64,000 nucleotides of DNA from VAZQ01 sp963725185 (GTDB lineage Bacteria > Pseudomonadota > Alphaproteobacteria > Rhizobiales > Xanthobacteraceae), in the NCBI GenBank assembly GCA_963725185.1, contig CAVRXO010000013.1:62001-126000 (forward strand), in the 5' to 3' direction. This document shows positions 35,813-44,491 of the stretch, piece by piece. Numbering within the stretch: position 1 is the first letter of the stretch; the number at the start of each line of letters is the position of its first letter. A program made the position numbers and the translations under genes. The notes under the pieces were generated by a model, which made no database searches, was not told where the DNA came from, and saw nothing but the letters and a program-made list of their open reading frames with translations.

Positions 35813-37037
35813 CCTGACGCAGGTCCAAGAACAAGCCCAGAAGGTCGACATCCTGCTCGTGGACGATCAGCCCGAGGGGCTCCTCGCGCTCGAGGCGATT
35901 CTGGGGGGGCTGGGGCAGAACCTGGTGCGGGCGAATTCGGGCAGGGAGGCGCTGCGGCAAATCCTCGCGCGCGACTTTGCGGTCATTCTCCTCGACGTTC
36001 AGATGCCGGGAATGGACGGATATGAGACGGCGGCATTGATCCGCGAGCGTCCGGCGAGCCAACATACGCCGCTGATCTTTCTCACGGCCTCCCACACCGC
36101 CGACGTGCAGATGATCCGTGGTTACGGCATCGGCGCGGTGGACTACCTGTTCAAGCCGCTCGACGCCAACGTTCTTCGATCGAAAGTGGCGGTGTTCATC
36201 GAGCTGGCCAAGAAGTCCGCCGTCATCCGCAAGCAGACCGCGGCGATCGTCGAGCGCGAGGCCGAGGCGCGGCGGCTGGCGGAGGCGCGGGCGCAGCTGC
36301 TGGTGGACCTCGAGCAGAAGAACCATGAACTCGAAGCCGTCAACAAGGAGCTCGAAGCCTTCTCGTATTCGGTGTCGCACGATCTGCGCGCGCCGCTGCG
36401 CAGCGTCGACGGCTTCAGCCTGATCGTGCTGGAGGATTACGGCGAAAAGCTCGACGAGGAGGGACGACAGCACCTGCGGTATATTCGCGAGTTGGCGCAG
36501 GCGATGGCGCTGCTGATCGACGATTTGCTTGCGCTCTCGCTCGTGACGCGCGGCGAGTTCCAGCGCCAGCCGGTCGACCTGACGGGCATCGCCCGCACGG
36601 TGGCGGAGAGCCTTCGGGCGCAGCAGCCGGAGCGGCGGATCGAGTTCGTCATTGCCGATGGCCTCGCCGGCGAGGGCGATGCGAGGCTCATGGCCATCGT
36701 GCTGCAGAACCTCATCGGCAACGCCTGGAAATATTCCGGCAAGCGCGCCGAGCCGCGCATCGAGGTCGGCGCCATCCGGTCAAATCGCGGCGTTGCCTAT
36801 TTCGTGCGCGACAACGGCGCCGGCTTCGACATGGCCTATGCGGACAAGCTCTTCGGAGTGTTCCAGCGCCTGCACAGCGCCGAGGAGTTCGAGGGAACCG
36901 GCATCGGGCTTGCCACCGTCGAGCGCATCATCCGCCGCCATGGCGGGCACATATGGGCAGAAGCGGAGGTCGATCGCGGTGCGACCTTCTTCTTCACGCT
37001 TGCGGGCGGCCCGCTCCAGCAAGGCGTCGCCGCGTGA
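35805..37037 (+). CDS. Receiver-histidine kinase
   Basis: This 410-residue protein has an N-terminal receiver (D64 acceptor in LLDVQMPGMDGYE, K117 in DYLFKPLD) and a coiled coil at about 135-185. HisKA follows with H192 in SVSHDLRAPLRS, then HATPase_c with NLIGNAWKY, the G1 box DNGAGF at 336 and GTGIGLATV. A receiver placed before a kinase usually lets another kinase set its activity; the giant poly-HAMP kinase is the obvious donor. The ATG at 35805 overlaps the cheB end by eight bases and has GGAG about eight bases ahead. Its catalytic half is duplicated at 38130-38799. Confidence 0.92.
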   Translation: MGDLTQVQEQAQKVDILLVDDQPEGLLALEAILGGLGQNLVRANSGREALRQILARDFAVILLDVQMPGMDGYETAALIRERPASQHTPLIFLTASHTADVQMIRGYGIGAVDYLFKPLDANVLRSKVAVFIELAKKSAVIRKQTAAIVEREAEARRLAEARAQLLVDLEQKNHELEAVNKELEAFSYSVSHDLRAPLRSVDGFSLIVLEDYGEKLDEEGRQHLRYIRELAQAMALLIDDLLALSLVTRGEFQRQPVDLTGIARTVAESLRAQQPERRIEFVIADGLAGEGDARLMAIVLQNLIGNAWKYSGKRAEPRIEVGAIRSNRGVAYFVRDNGAGFDMAYADKLFGVFQRLHSAEEFEGTGIGLATVERIIRRHGGHIWAEAEVDRGATFFFTLAGGPLQQGVAA

Positions 37038-37298
37038 ACGAAGCGGCAACGCGGCCGTTTCGATTGTCCCAAAGTTGAGACGGGCGCTTTGCGCAAAAGA
37101 TATCTTGCATAGCCAAAGTGCCACCTCAGCCCGGATATCGCTGGTCGACTGCCGAATTCGATCATCCGCATAGTGGCAATTTTGCAACAGTTAGGAATTA
37201 TCTTCATACATCCGGTGGCTGCAGCTTTTACGCCACATTCCGGCAACTTGCACGGCTTTAACTACAACCGTGGCGACTCAAATTTGGGGAGACATCTC

Positions 37299-38057
37299 AT
37301 GCGAGCGGCTTTTCGTGCCGGCGGTGCGCTGCTGGCTTTGCTCACCATTCCGATGGCTGCAAGTGCGGCTGATCTTAAGCCGGCGCCGGTCTACACCAAG
37401 GCGCCGGTGATGGCGCCGCCGCCCTTTAGCTGGACGGGGTTCTATATCGGCGGCAATATCGGCGGAGCCTGGGCCCATGACAACTTTACCGACAGCCTGT
37501 TCGGCCTGGGCTTCAACGACGGCAACAACAACGGCGTTTTCATCGCCGGCGGCCAGGTCGGCGGCAACTACCAAATCAACAACTTCGTTATTGGCGTCGA
37601 AGGAACCGTCGATTGGGCCTCGAACAACAATAATGCGACCGGGGTTGTCGTTCCAGGTCTTGGAGGGAGCACCGTACAGATAACCTCCAACGATACGTGG
37701 ATCGCGACCTTGGCGGGCCGACTCGGCGTGGCCTATGACCGGTTGCTCTTTTACGCAAAGGGCGGCGGCGCTTGGATCGGCAACAGCGGGTTCACCGCTA
37801 CCAACTTGGCGACCGGCGCATCGATCACCGGCTCCAACAGCAATACGATCAACGGCTGGCTCATCGGCGCAGGCCTCGAATGGGCTTTCGCAAACACTTG
37901 GACGCTGAAGGCCGAGTATGACTTCATCGGATTGAACGGCCGAACATTCACTGTTCCAGCCGGATCCCCGTTCCTGGCCGGCGACACCTTCACATCCAGT
38001 GGCAACAACATCCAAATGGCAACGGTCGGCGTCAATTTCTTGTTCAACATGCACTGA
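37299..38057 (+). CDS. Outer-membrane beta-barrel protein (Omp25/31-like)
   Basis: This 252-residue protein has a signal peptide (MRAAFRAGGALLALLTIPMA) cut after ASAA. It has the typical rhizobial opening DLKPAPVYTKAP and FSWTGFYIGGNIGGAWA, alternating strands, and a terminal aromatic-rich strand VGVNFLF. It forms an eight-stranded type barrel in the outer membrane. The ATG at 37299 has GGGGAG eight bases ahead. The 260 bases upstream hold its promoter, which I cannot pinpoint. A hairpin follows at 38095. It interrupts the two copies of the kinase catalytic half, so it may have arrived with the duplication. Confidence 0.88.
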   Translation: MRAAFRAGGALLALLTIPMAASAADLKPAPVYTKAPVMAPPPFSWTGFYIGGNIGGAWAHDNFTDSLFGLGFNDGNNNGVFIAGGQVGGNYQINNFVIGVEGTVDWASNNNNATGVVVPGLGGSTVQITSNDTWIATLAGRLGVAYDRLLFYAKGGGAWIGNSGFTATNLATGASITGSNSNTINGWLIGAGLEWAFANTWTLKAEYDFIGLNGRTFTVPAGSPFLAGDTFTSSGNNIQMATVGVNFLFNMH

Positions 38058-38094
38058 TCGGCCTCGCTTCCGTGCGGGGGACCATACAAAAGCG

Positions 38095-38124
38095 ACAGGG
38101 CTGCTCATCCGTGTGCAGCCCTGT
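38095..38124 (+). terminator. Hairpin after the beta-barrel gene
   Basis: ACAGGGCTGC and GCAGCCCTGT form a perfect 10-bp stem around a 10-base loop, 37 bases after the stop codon. Only a short T run (ATTT) follows, so it is a likely but not textbook intrinsic terminator. It ends just where the kinase duplicate begins. Confidence 0.6.
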
Positions 38125-38129
38125 GCCAT

Positions 38130-38799
38130 TTCGGTGTCGCACGATCTGCGCACGCCGCTGCGCAGCGTCGACGGCTTCAGCCTAATCGTGCTGGAGGATT
38201 ACGGGGAAAAGCTCGACGAGGAGGGACGCCAACACCTGCGGTATATTCGCGAGTCGGCGCAGGCGATGGCGCTGCTGATCGACGATTTGCTTGCGCTCTC
38301 GGTCGTGACGCGCGGCGAGTTCCAGCGCCAGCCGGTCGACCTGACGGGCATCGCCCGCACCGTGGCGGAGAGCCTTCGGGCGCAGCAGCCGGAGCGGCGG
38401 ATCGAGTTCGCCATCGCCGACGGCCTCGCCGGCGAGGGCGATGCGAGGCTCATGGCCATCGTGCTGCAGAACCTCATCGGCAACGCCTGGAAATATTCCG
38501 GCAAGCGCGCCGAGCCGCGCATCGAGGTCGGCGGCCTCCGGTCAAATCGCGGCGTCGCCTATTTCGTGCGCGGCAACGGCGCCGGCTTCGACATGGCCCA
38601 TGCGGACAAGCTCTTCGGAGTGTTCCAGCGCCTGCACAGTGCCGAGGAGTTCGAGGGAACCGGCATCGGGCTTGCCACCGTCGAGCGCATCATCCGCCGT
38701 CATGGCGGGCACATATGGGCGGAAGCAGAGGTCGATCGCGGTGCGACCTTCTTCTTCACGCTCGCGGGCGGCGCGCTCGAGCAGGGGGTCGCCGCATGA
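38130..38799 (+). pseudogene. Degenerate duplicate of the receiver-kinase catalytic half
   Basis: About 670 bases repeat 36368-37037 at a constant offset of 1,762, with only a few percent differences. It covers HisKA (SVSHDLRTPLRS) and HATPase_c to the same stop. There is no receiver, coiled coil or ribosome-binding site, and the open frame runs in from the barrel gene's other frame. The G1-box Asp of the ATP lid (DNGAGF) is Gly here (codon 38572-38574), which should abolish ATP binding. It is a recent partial duplication, now a non-functional relic. Confidence 0.85.
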
Positions 38800-38896
38800 A
38801 CGATGGAAACGCCGTCAGGTAAGGGAGCCCCACGCCTTTGGGCGGTTGGGATTGCAACGCTTGCTTTTGTCTCTGAAGCTCTGTTGGGCTATGCTC

Positions 38897-38912
38897 GAAT
38901 TGCATGCAATTC
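38897..38912. promoter_or_regulatory. Perfect 16-bp palindrome upstream of the DyP gene
   Basis: GAATTGCATGCAATTC reads the same on both strands and lies 24 bases before the start codon, ahead of AAGGAG. Such a site suits a dimeric repressor, for example an iron- or peroxide-responsive one, but I cannot name the regulator. Confidence 0.5.
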
Positions 38913-38936
38913 ATATGCCCAAGGAGATGACACAGC

Positions 38937-39866
38937 TTGCCCAGTCCGACCGCTCAGCCGGTTGTCGCGCCCCTCACAAGGGCCGCTATCTTCCTCGTGT
39001 TGACCATCAACCCGGACAGCGCCGCCAAGAGCGCCATCAAGGCTCTCTGCGCCGACCTCTCGGGCCTGCGTCGTACTGTGGGATTCCGGGACCTCAATGG
39101 GCAACTCTCTTGCGTTCTGGGGATGGGCTCTGCTGCATGGGACCGCCTTTTTCCCGGCCCACGACCAAAGGAGTTGCATCCTTTCAGGGAAATCAGGGGC
39201 GTCCATCACGCTGTCTCCACGCCCGGAGACCTGCTCTTTCACATCCGTGCCGTTCGCATTGATATGTGTTTCGAAATGGCAACACTCATAATGGAACGCC
39301 TCCGCACAGTCTCAACCGTTATCGACGAGGTGCACGGCTTCAAATATTTCGACGATCGCGATTTGATCGGTTTCGTCGACGGGACCGAGAATCCAGAAAA
39401 CGATGCTGCGAGCGAAGCCGTGCTCATCGGCTCTGAGGATCAGGATTTCGCGGGTGGAAGCTATGTCACCACCCAGAAATACTTCCACGATCTCGATTCC
39501 TGGAACAAGCTTCCTGTCGAGACACAGGAGAAGATCATCGGCCGCAAAAAACTCTCCAATGTGGAGCTCGACGACGCAACCAAGCCGAGCTACGCGCATA
39601 ATGCGCTGAATACCGTCATCCGGGATGGTAAGCAGATCGACATCCTGCGCGACAACATGCCTTTCGGTGAGATCGGTAAAGGCGAGTTCGGCACATACTT
39701 CATCGGCTACGCTCGCTCCCCTTCGATAACCGAAGAGATGCTTGAGAACATGTTCGTCGGCAAGCCACACGGTAATTACGACCGCCTGCTCGACTTCAGC
39801 CGCGCTGCCACTGGCTGCCTGTTCTTCGTCCCGTCCGCTTCCTTCCTTGACGACGTGCAACCGTGA
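38937..39866 (+). CDS. DyP-type heme peroxidase
   Basis: This 309-residue protein has the DyP signature GFVDGTENP at 145-153 (catalytic D148), proximal heme ligand H221 in SYAHNA and R239 in ILRDNMPFG. DyP peroxidases use hydrogen peroxide to oxidise dyes, phenolics or lignin-type compounds. There is no export signal and no encapsulin-targeting tail is evident at the C-terminus (SFLDDVQP), so it is probably a free cytoplasmic enzyme. The start is TTG at 38937 with AAGGAG ten bases ahead. The gene stands alone, convergent with the next. Confidence 0.92.
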   Translation: MPSPTAQPVVAPLTRAAIFLVLTINPDSAAKSAIKALCADLSGLRRTVGFRDLNGQLSCVLGMGSAAWDRLFPGPRPKELHPFREIRGVHHAVSTPGDLLFHIRAVRIDMCFEMATLIMERLRTVSTVIDEVHGFKYFDDRDLIGFVDGTENPENDAASEAVLIGSEDQDFAGGSYVTTQKYFHDLDSWNKLPVETQEKIIGRKKLSNVELDDATKPSYAHNALNTVIRDGKQIDILRDNMPFGEIGKGEFGTYFIGYARSPSITEEMLENMFVGKPHGNYDRLLDFSRAATGCLFFVPSASFLDDVQP

Positions 39867-39886
39867 CCGGCGAATAGGGATGTACT

Positions 39887-40813
39887 TCAGAAATCCGGCT
39901 GCTTCGCCTCCGGGATCGGGAACAGGTTGTGCTCGAAGCGGTCGCCGTTGTTCTCGGCGCAGATGAACTCCTGCCAGGGGCCCTCCTGCTTGCGCCAGCG
40001 CGTGGTCATGTACATGGGCTCGTTCAAGGTGTCGGGGTCCTCGACCTTGACGAAGGCTTCGAGGAATTTTCCGTCCGGTGTCAGCTTGAAGCGCTCCGTG
40101 ACATGGAGCTTGTCGGTGTGCGGGGTGCGGAACATGTCGAGGAAGCTGAGCTTGGTTGACAAGCCGATGGTGTCGACCACCAGCTCCCCGTTCTCGTAAT
40201 GGCCGATGGATTCGCCGAACCAGGACGGCTTCACATTCTCGGAATGCTGGTCGGCCATGTAGATGCGGCGCGAGAGCGAGTCGCGCTCCCACACCATATG
40301 CACCATCTTCGGCTGCTGGATGAAGAACATCCGCTCCGTGGTCCACAAGAGCTGCCCGGGGACGCCGCCCGGATAGCAGCGCGAGGTGGCCAGGAACGGC
40401 ATGCCGCGCTGGCCGGTGAGAACCTCCTCGTTCGATTGCCGCATCTGCGCGGCCGCCCAGGGCTTGAGGATCGGGTCCCGGTAGTTGCCGAAGGCGAGCG
40501 TCACCTGCCGGCCGGGTCCGCGTCCCTGATTGCCCTGCAGCGGATGGGCAGGGTCGTTCCGGATCGGCCCGCGCAGCCCGGCCGGCGGATCGAGCCAGCC
40601 GTCGCCGAACAGGGCGTTGCGGCCGTCCGCCCTGATCCGCACCCAGGCCCAGACCGACGGGTTGGAGGTCAGCTCCGGGATCTTGCTGCCGGTTTGGGCC
40701 AAGGCGGCGCCGTCGGCACAAGCCGCGATGCATGCGCCCATGGCCAATGCGCCGATCCACCGCACATGGCGTGCGCACGCCCCGCGGGCGGTTTCCACGA
40801 ACGAGGACGTCAT
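39887..40813 (-). CDS. Secreted protein of unknown function, paralogue 1
   Basis: This 308-residue protein has a signal peptide (WIGALAMGACIAACADGAAL, cleavage near AQTG). Its body shares the layout of the proteins at 50473 and 51368: an N-terminal WxxW-type stretch, FFIQQPKMVHMVWERDSLSR, a repeated GHYENGELVVDTIGL-type strand, and LTPDGKFLEAFVKVEDPDTL. The family is common in environmental proteobacteria near catabolic genes, and no activity is known to me. The ATG at 40813 has AGGAG nine bases ahead. It follows the Bug gene at 40871-41911 and may be in its operon. Confidence 0.75.
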   Translation of the reverse strand: MTSSFVETARGACARHVRWIGALAMGACIAACADGAALAQTGSKIPELTSNPSVWAWVRIRADGRNALFGDGWLDPPAGLRGPIRNDPAHPLQGNQGRGPGRQVTLAFGNYRDPILKPWAAAQMRQSNEEVLTGQRGMPFLATSRCYPGGVPGQLLWTTERMFFIQQPKMVHMVWERDSLSRRIYMADQHSENVKPSWFGESIGHYENGELVVDTIGLSTKLSFLDMFRTPHTDKLHVTERFKLTPDGKFLEAFVKVEDPDTLNEPMYMTTRWRKQEGPWQEFICAENNGDRFEHNLFPIPEAKQPDF

Positions 40814-40870
40814 CTTGTTGTGCTCCTGCCTGCGCCGGATCATTCGCCAATTCTTGCGGCTGAACAACTC

Positions 40871-41911
40871 CTATCGCGCCGGCAGGCCGGCGGCCACACG
40901 GGCGGCGTCGACCACGTCGCTCGGCATCCGGTAGAGCTCCGCGATCAGCGCGTCGATCTCGGCGCCGCCGACCGGGCTCACGTTCAAGCCGCTGCGCGCG
41001 GTCTCGGCCAGGAATCCGGGGTCGCGCATGGTATCGTCGAAGGCGCGCCGCAGCGCCGCTTTTTGCGCCTCCGGCACGCCCGGCGGGGCCACGAACGGCC
41101 AGGCCACGACCAGGCGCGCCAGGATGAGCTTGAGGATCTGGCGGTCGCGCTCGCTCCTGGCGAAATCCATGACCCAGGGCACGTCGGGGAGATCCGGGCT
41201 CTTGGCAAGCCCGAGCTGGACCAGCATGCGGATCTTGCGGTCGGTGACCCAGGCCATGCTGGTCGATTTGATGGCGCTCCAGGACCAGCCGCAACGGCCG
41301 TCGATCTCGCCCTTCTCCAGCGCGGCGTTGAGCTCGTTGCCGCCCGGATAACCCGTAATGAGCTTGAGCTTGGCGCCGAACATGTTCTTGAGCATCGGGG
41401 CGAAGACATCGGTATCGGCCCCCTGGCCGGTCCCGCCGACTACGAAATCCTTATGCAGCATGTCGTCCCAGCTCTTGACCGGGGAGGTCGACCAGGCCGC
41501 GCACAGGCTGGTCTCGGAGGCAACGCTGCCGAGCCAGAAGAATTTCGCGGTGTCGAAACGGGCGCCGGTGCCGAGCAGCGGCTCGGTCACCAGGCCGCGG
41601 CTGAAGGTCCCGAACGCGGTGCCGTCCTTGGGCGCGACATTGTAGAGGAAGTTGGCGAGCGCCAGCCCGCCCGCGCCCGCCATGGTCCGCGGAACCAGCG
41701 TCGGATGCCCGGGCAGATGGTTGCTCATGAACCGGGCCAGCTGCCGCGCATAGATGTCGTAAGCGCCGCCGGGACTGAAGCCGATATAGAGGTCGATCGT
41801 GCGGCCCGCATAGAACTCGGCGGGCGCCTGCGCACAGACCGGACGCGCCGCGATCGCCGCGCCAAGGAAACCGAGCGCGGCCAAGACCCGAAACTGTCTG
41901 CGGGGGCTCAT
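40871..41911 (-). CDS. Bug-type solute-binding protein (divergent TTT family)
   Basis: This 346-residue periplasmic protein has a signal peptide (VLAALGFLGAAIAARPVCAQ). It has Bug-like landmarks FYAGRTIDLYIGFSPGGAYD near the start, MAGAGGLALANFLYNVAPKDG, and the TGYPGGNELNAALEKGEIDG segment. Bug proteins bind carboxylates for tripartite tricarboxylate transporters; no TctA/TctB permease lies in the window. The ATG at 41911 has only a distant GAGGG, and the gene begins 44 bases after the LLM oxidoreductase, so it is read in the same transcript. Confidence 0.85.
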   Translation of the reverse strand: MSPRRQFRVLAALGFLGAAIAARPVCAQAPAEFYAGRTIDLYIGFSPGGAYDIYARQLARFMSNHLPGHPTLVPRTMAGAGGLALANFLYNVAPKDGTAFGTFSRGLVTEPLLGTGARFDTAKFFWLGSVASETSLCAAWSTSPVKSWDDMLHKDFVVGGTGQGADTDVFAPMLKNMFGAKLKLITGYPGGNELNAALEKGEIDGRCGWSWSAIKSTSMAWVTDRKIRMLVQLGLAKSPDLPDVPWVMDFARSERDRQILKLILARLVVAWPFVAPPGVPEAQKAALRRAFDDTMRDPGFLAETARSGLNVSPVGGAEIDALIAELYRMPSDVVDAARVAAGLPAR

Positions 41912-41955
41912 CGGCGCCGAGCGCCCTCGTCTTGAGATTGCACGGCGCGACCCGG

Positions 41956-43308
41956 TCAGGCGACGCTGCGGCGCGCGAAGCGATTGCCCGGCCGCTCCAG
42001 ACCGAGGTTCTCCCGCAGCGTCACGCCCTCGTACTGCGTGCGATGCAGGCCGCGGCGCTGCAGCTCGGGCACGACGGCGCCGGCGAACTCGAAAATCCCG
42101 CCCGGCATGTAGGCGCTCATCACGGTCATGCCGTCGCAGGCTTCGGTCGTGAACCATTCCTCCATCACGTCGGCGATGGTCTTGGGCGATCCGACCACCA
42201 CCATGTGGGCCGAGCCGACCGAGAAGGCCTGGTAGAGCTGGCGGATGGTCAGGTTCTCGCGGCGGGCGCGCTCGAGCCACATCGCCTTGTTGGCCCGCAT
42301 CGCATTGGTCTGCGCGTCGATCCAGGCCGGCAATGGCTCGTCGAGCGGCAGCTTCGAAAGATCGCCGAACAATTGCGCGATCGAGTTGAGGCCTGCGATC
42401 GGATGCAGAAGCTCCTGCAGCGAGCCATAGACGTCCTGCGCCTCCTGGTCGCTCGAGCCCATGATCGGCATGATGCCCGGCATGATGATGAGCGAATCGG
42501 TCGGGCGGCCGTATTTCGCCATCCGGTTCTTGACGCTGGCATAGAAGGCGCGGGCGCCTTCGATCTTCTGCTGCGCCGTATAGACGATATCGGCGGTGCG
42601 CGCCGCCAGCTCCTGGCCGGGCTCGGACGCGCCTGCCTGGGCGATGACCGGATGTCCCTGCAGCGGGCGCGGAATGTTGAGCGGACCACGCACCGTGTAA
42701 AACTTGCCCTTGTGATCGAGCACGTTCAATTCCGCGGGATCGAAATAGCGGCCGGATTCCTTGTCGCGGATGAAGGCGTCGTCGCCCCAGCTGTCCCACA
42801 GTCCGGTCACCACATCGAAGAATTCCTCGGCACGCCGATAGCGCTCGTCATGCTCGAGATGCTGGTGCGCGCTGAAATTCTTGGCTTCCTGCTCGCTCCA
42901 CGAGGTGACCACGTTCCAGCCCACGCGGCCCTTGGTGATGTAGTCGAGCGAGGCGAACTTGCGCGCCACGTGATAGGGCTCGTTGAAGCTGGTCGAGGCG
43001 GTGGTGATGAAGCCGATCTGCCTGGCAAGCTGCGACAGCGCGGCAATCAGCGTCAGCGGCTCCAGCATGTCGATCTTGGCGCTGAAGCTCAGCGCCTCGA
43101 GGTCGGGCGCCTCGGTGCGCACCGCGGCGCCGTCGGCCCAGAACAGGAAATGCGCCTTGGCGCGCTCGGCCGCCTGCGCGACCTCCGCCCATTGATCGAC
43201 GTCGAGCCCGCCGCCGAGCCAGGCGTCGGGATGGCGCCACGCGCCCTTGTGCGTGCCATTGGCAGCCACGCTGAAACCCAGTCGCATCTTGCGTGCGGTT
43301 GATCCCAT
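41956..43308 (-). CDS. LLM flavin-dependent monooxygenase (NtaA/SnaA/DszA type)
   Basis: This 450-residue luciferase-like oxidoreductase has family landmarks MRLGFSVAANGTHKGAWRHP, SQLARQIGFITTASTSFNEP, GRVGWNVVTSWSEQEAKNFS, and GHPVIAQAGASEPGQELAAR. The NtaA/SnaA/DszA group uses reduced FMN from a separate reductase to oxidise substrates such as nitrilotriacetate or sulfur heterocycles; the substrate here is unknown and no flavin reductase gene is nearby. The ATG at 43308 has GGGA six bases ahead. It heads an operon with the Bug protein and the secreted paralogue. Confidence 0.9.
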   Translation of the reverse strand: MGSTARKMRLGFSVAANGTHKGAWRHPDAWLGGGLDVDQWAEVAQAAERAKAHFLFWADGAAVRTEAPDLEALSFSAKIDMLEPLTLIAALSQLARQIGFITTASTSFNEPYHVARKFASLDYITKGRVGWNVVTSWSEQEAKNFSAHQHLEHDERYRRAEEFFDVVTGLWDSWGDDAFIRDKESGRYFDPAELNVLDHKGKFYTVRGPLNIPRPLQGHPVIAQAGASEPGQELAARTADIVYTAQQKIEGARAFYASVKNRMAKYGRPTDSLIIMPGIMPIMGSSDQEAQDVYGSLQELLHPIAGLNSIAQLFGDLSKLPLDEPLPAWIDAQTNAMRANKAMWLERARRENLTIRQLYQAFSVGSAHMVVVGSPKTIADVMEEWFTTEACDGMTVMSAYMPGGIFEFAGAVVPELQRRGLHRTQYEGVTLRENLGLERPGNRFARRSVA

Positions 43309-43337
43309 CACAGGTCCCTCATCAGGTTGGCGCCCCC

Positions 43338-43379
43338 GTCAGTGTCGCGATGTCAGTGTCGCGATGTCAATGTCTCGAT
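43338..43379. repeat. Three tandem 14-bp repeats
   Basis: GTCAGTGTCGCGAT occurs twice exactly, then as GTCAATGTCTCGAT. The array sits 30 bases upstream of the LLM gene start and could be a set of regulator sites in its promoter or a simple microsatellite. Confidence 0.7.
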
Positions 43380-43432
43380 AGCGTCACGCAAATAGGACCG
43401 CGGTGATGCCGCGGTCCCGCGACGATCACGCG

Positions 43433-44215
43433 CTATTCGCTTCCCACGACTTCGAGTCCGGCCTTGTCCCAGACCGGCTTTGAGGCCGCGCGCTGGAAGT
43501 ATTTGACCAGCGCCAGCGCCGCCTCGGGCGCGGTGTTGGTTGCCGGAATCGCGGAATCGTAATTGATGTAGACTTCCACCGCGGCCGGCACCGGCCCGGC
43601 CCGCACGACGCCGGGCGCCCGCGGAATCTCGCTCAGATTGAACAGGCCGAGATCGATCTCGCCTTTCCCGATCAGCGCCTGGCCATCCGCCAAGCTGCCC
43701 GAGATCTTGGTCTTGGCCTTGACCGCATCGGCGACCCCGAGATTGACCAGCACTTTCGCGGCATTGATGCCGCTCAGCCCGCCGCCGGCGCCGCTGGAAT
43801 CGCTATGGGTGATGGTCTTGGCGTCGAGCAGCAGCTTGCGGGTCGACTCGACCGTCGAGAGGTCGACTTTGACGCCCTCGCGCACCGCCACGCCGATGCC
43901 GACCCGCGCCAGCGGGTGAAGGGTGCCCGGGCGCCACTTGCCTTCCTTCTCGAACGCCTGGGCGGATTCGGCAGCGGTGACGACGAGATCGTACATCTCG
44001 CCGGCCTTGATCCGCTGCTCCACCTGGCCGGGGTTGACGCCCACGAAGGTCACCTGGTTGCCGGTCTCCTTGGTGAAGTCGGCGGCGATCTCCTTCATGG
44101 CGATCGTCAAGGCGTTGGCATCGAGGACCTTGATCTCGGCGGCCGTTCCGGATGTCGCCGGTGCCGCCAGGAAGACGGCCGCGATCAAGGCAGGTAGGCG
44201 AAAATGGTGAAACAT
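43433..44215 (-). CDS. ModA-like molybdate/anion solute-binding protein
   Basis: This 260-residue periplasmic binding protein has a signal peptide (FRLPALIAAVFLAAPATSGT). The body is typical of the ModA class: IKVLDANALTIAMKEIAADF, NQVTFVGVNPGQVEQRIKAG and THSDSSGAGGGLSGI. True ModA binds molybdate, but many homologues bind other anions, and no modB/modC genes are here. The ATG at 44215 has GGGAGAG ahead. It is divergent from the M20 amidohydrolase, with a palindrome between them. Confidence 0.85.
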   Translation of the reverse strand: MFHHFRLPALIAAVFLAAPATSGTAAEIKVLDANALTIAMKEIAADFTKETGNQVTFVGVNPGQVEQRIKAGEMYDLVVTAAESAQAFEKEGKWRPGTLHPLARVGIGVAVREGVKVDLSTVESTRKLLLDAKTITHSDSSGAGGGLSGINAAKVLVNLGVADAVKAKTKISGSLADGQALIGKGEIDLGLFNLSEIPRAPGVVRAGPVPAAVEVYINYDSAIPATNTAPEAALALVKYFQRAASKPVWDKAGLEVVGSE

Positions 44216-44281
44216 GCTGCTCTCCCGGCTCTCCCGATGATTTTGATCGGCGCATCCTAGCCCGCCCATCGGGGAGCAACA

Positions 44282-44300
44282 ACCGGTGTCCGACACCGGT
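44282..44300. promoter_or_regulatory. Perfect 9-1-9 palindrome between divergent genes
   Basis: ACCGGTGTC, one C, GACACCGGT. It stands 67 bases upstream of the ModA-like start and 192 bases upstream of the M20 start. It is a likely repressor or activator site shared by both; size and symmetry fit GntR-type regulators, but none is encoded nearby. Confidence 0.55.
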
Positions 44301-44491
44301 GTCCCCGTGGGCAGGTATGCGGTCGCCAAAACGTGCGCATGCATCCAGCGGTAGGCATATTTCATTCGAACACCTCCGTGGCGCCGGTAAGCTGCGCAAG
44401 CGGCACGTCGGTAGGAATCGGGGCTCGAAACCGGTAGAAAAGCCATAAGGGACGGCGCACCGAAACAAAATATCGAGCCGGGAGACACATC

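Noticed and set aside
40199..43302. Two long plus-strand frames opposite the secreted protein, Bug and LLM genes
   Set aside because: They are antisense shadows rich in Arg, Gly and His. The minus-strand frames have clear families and ribosome-binding sites.
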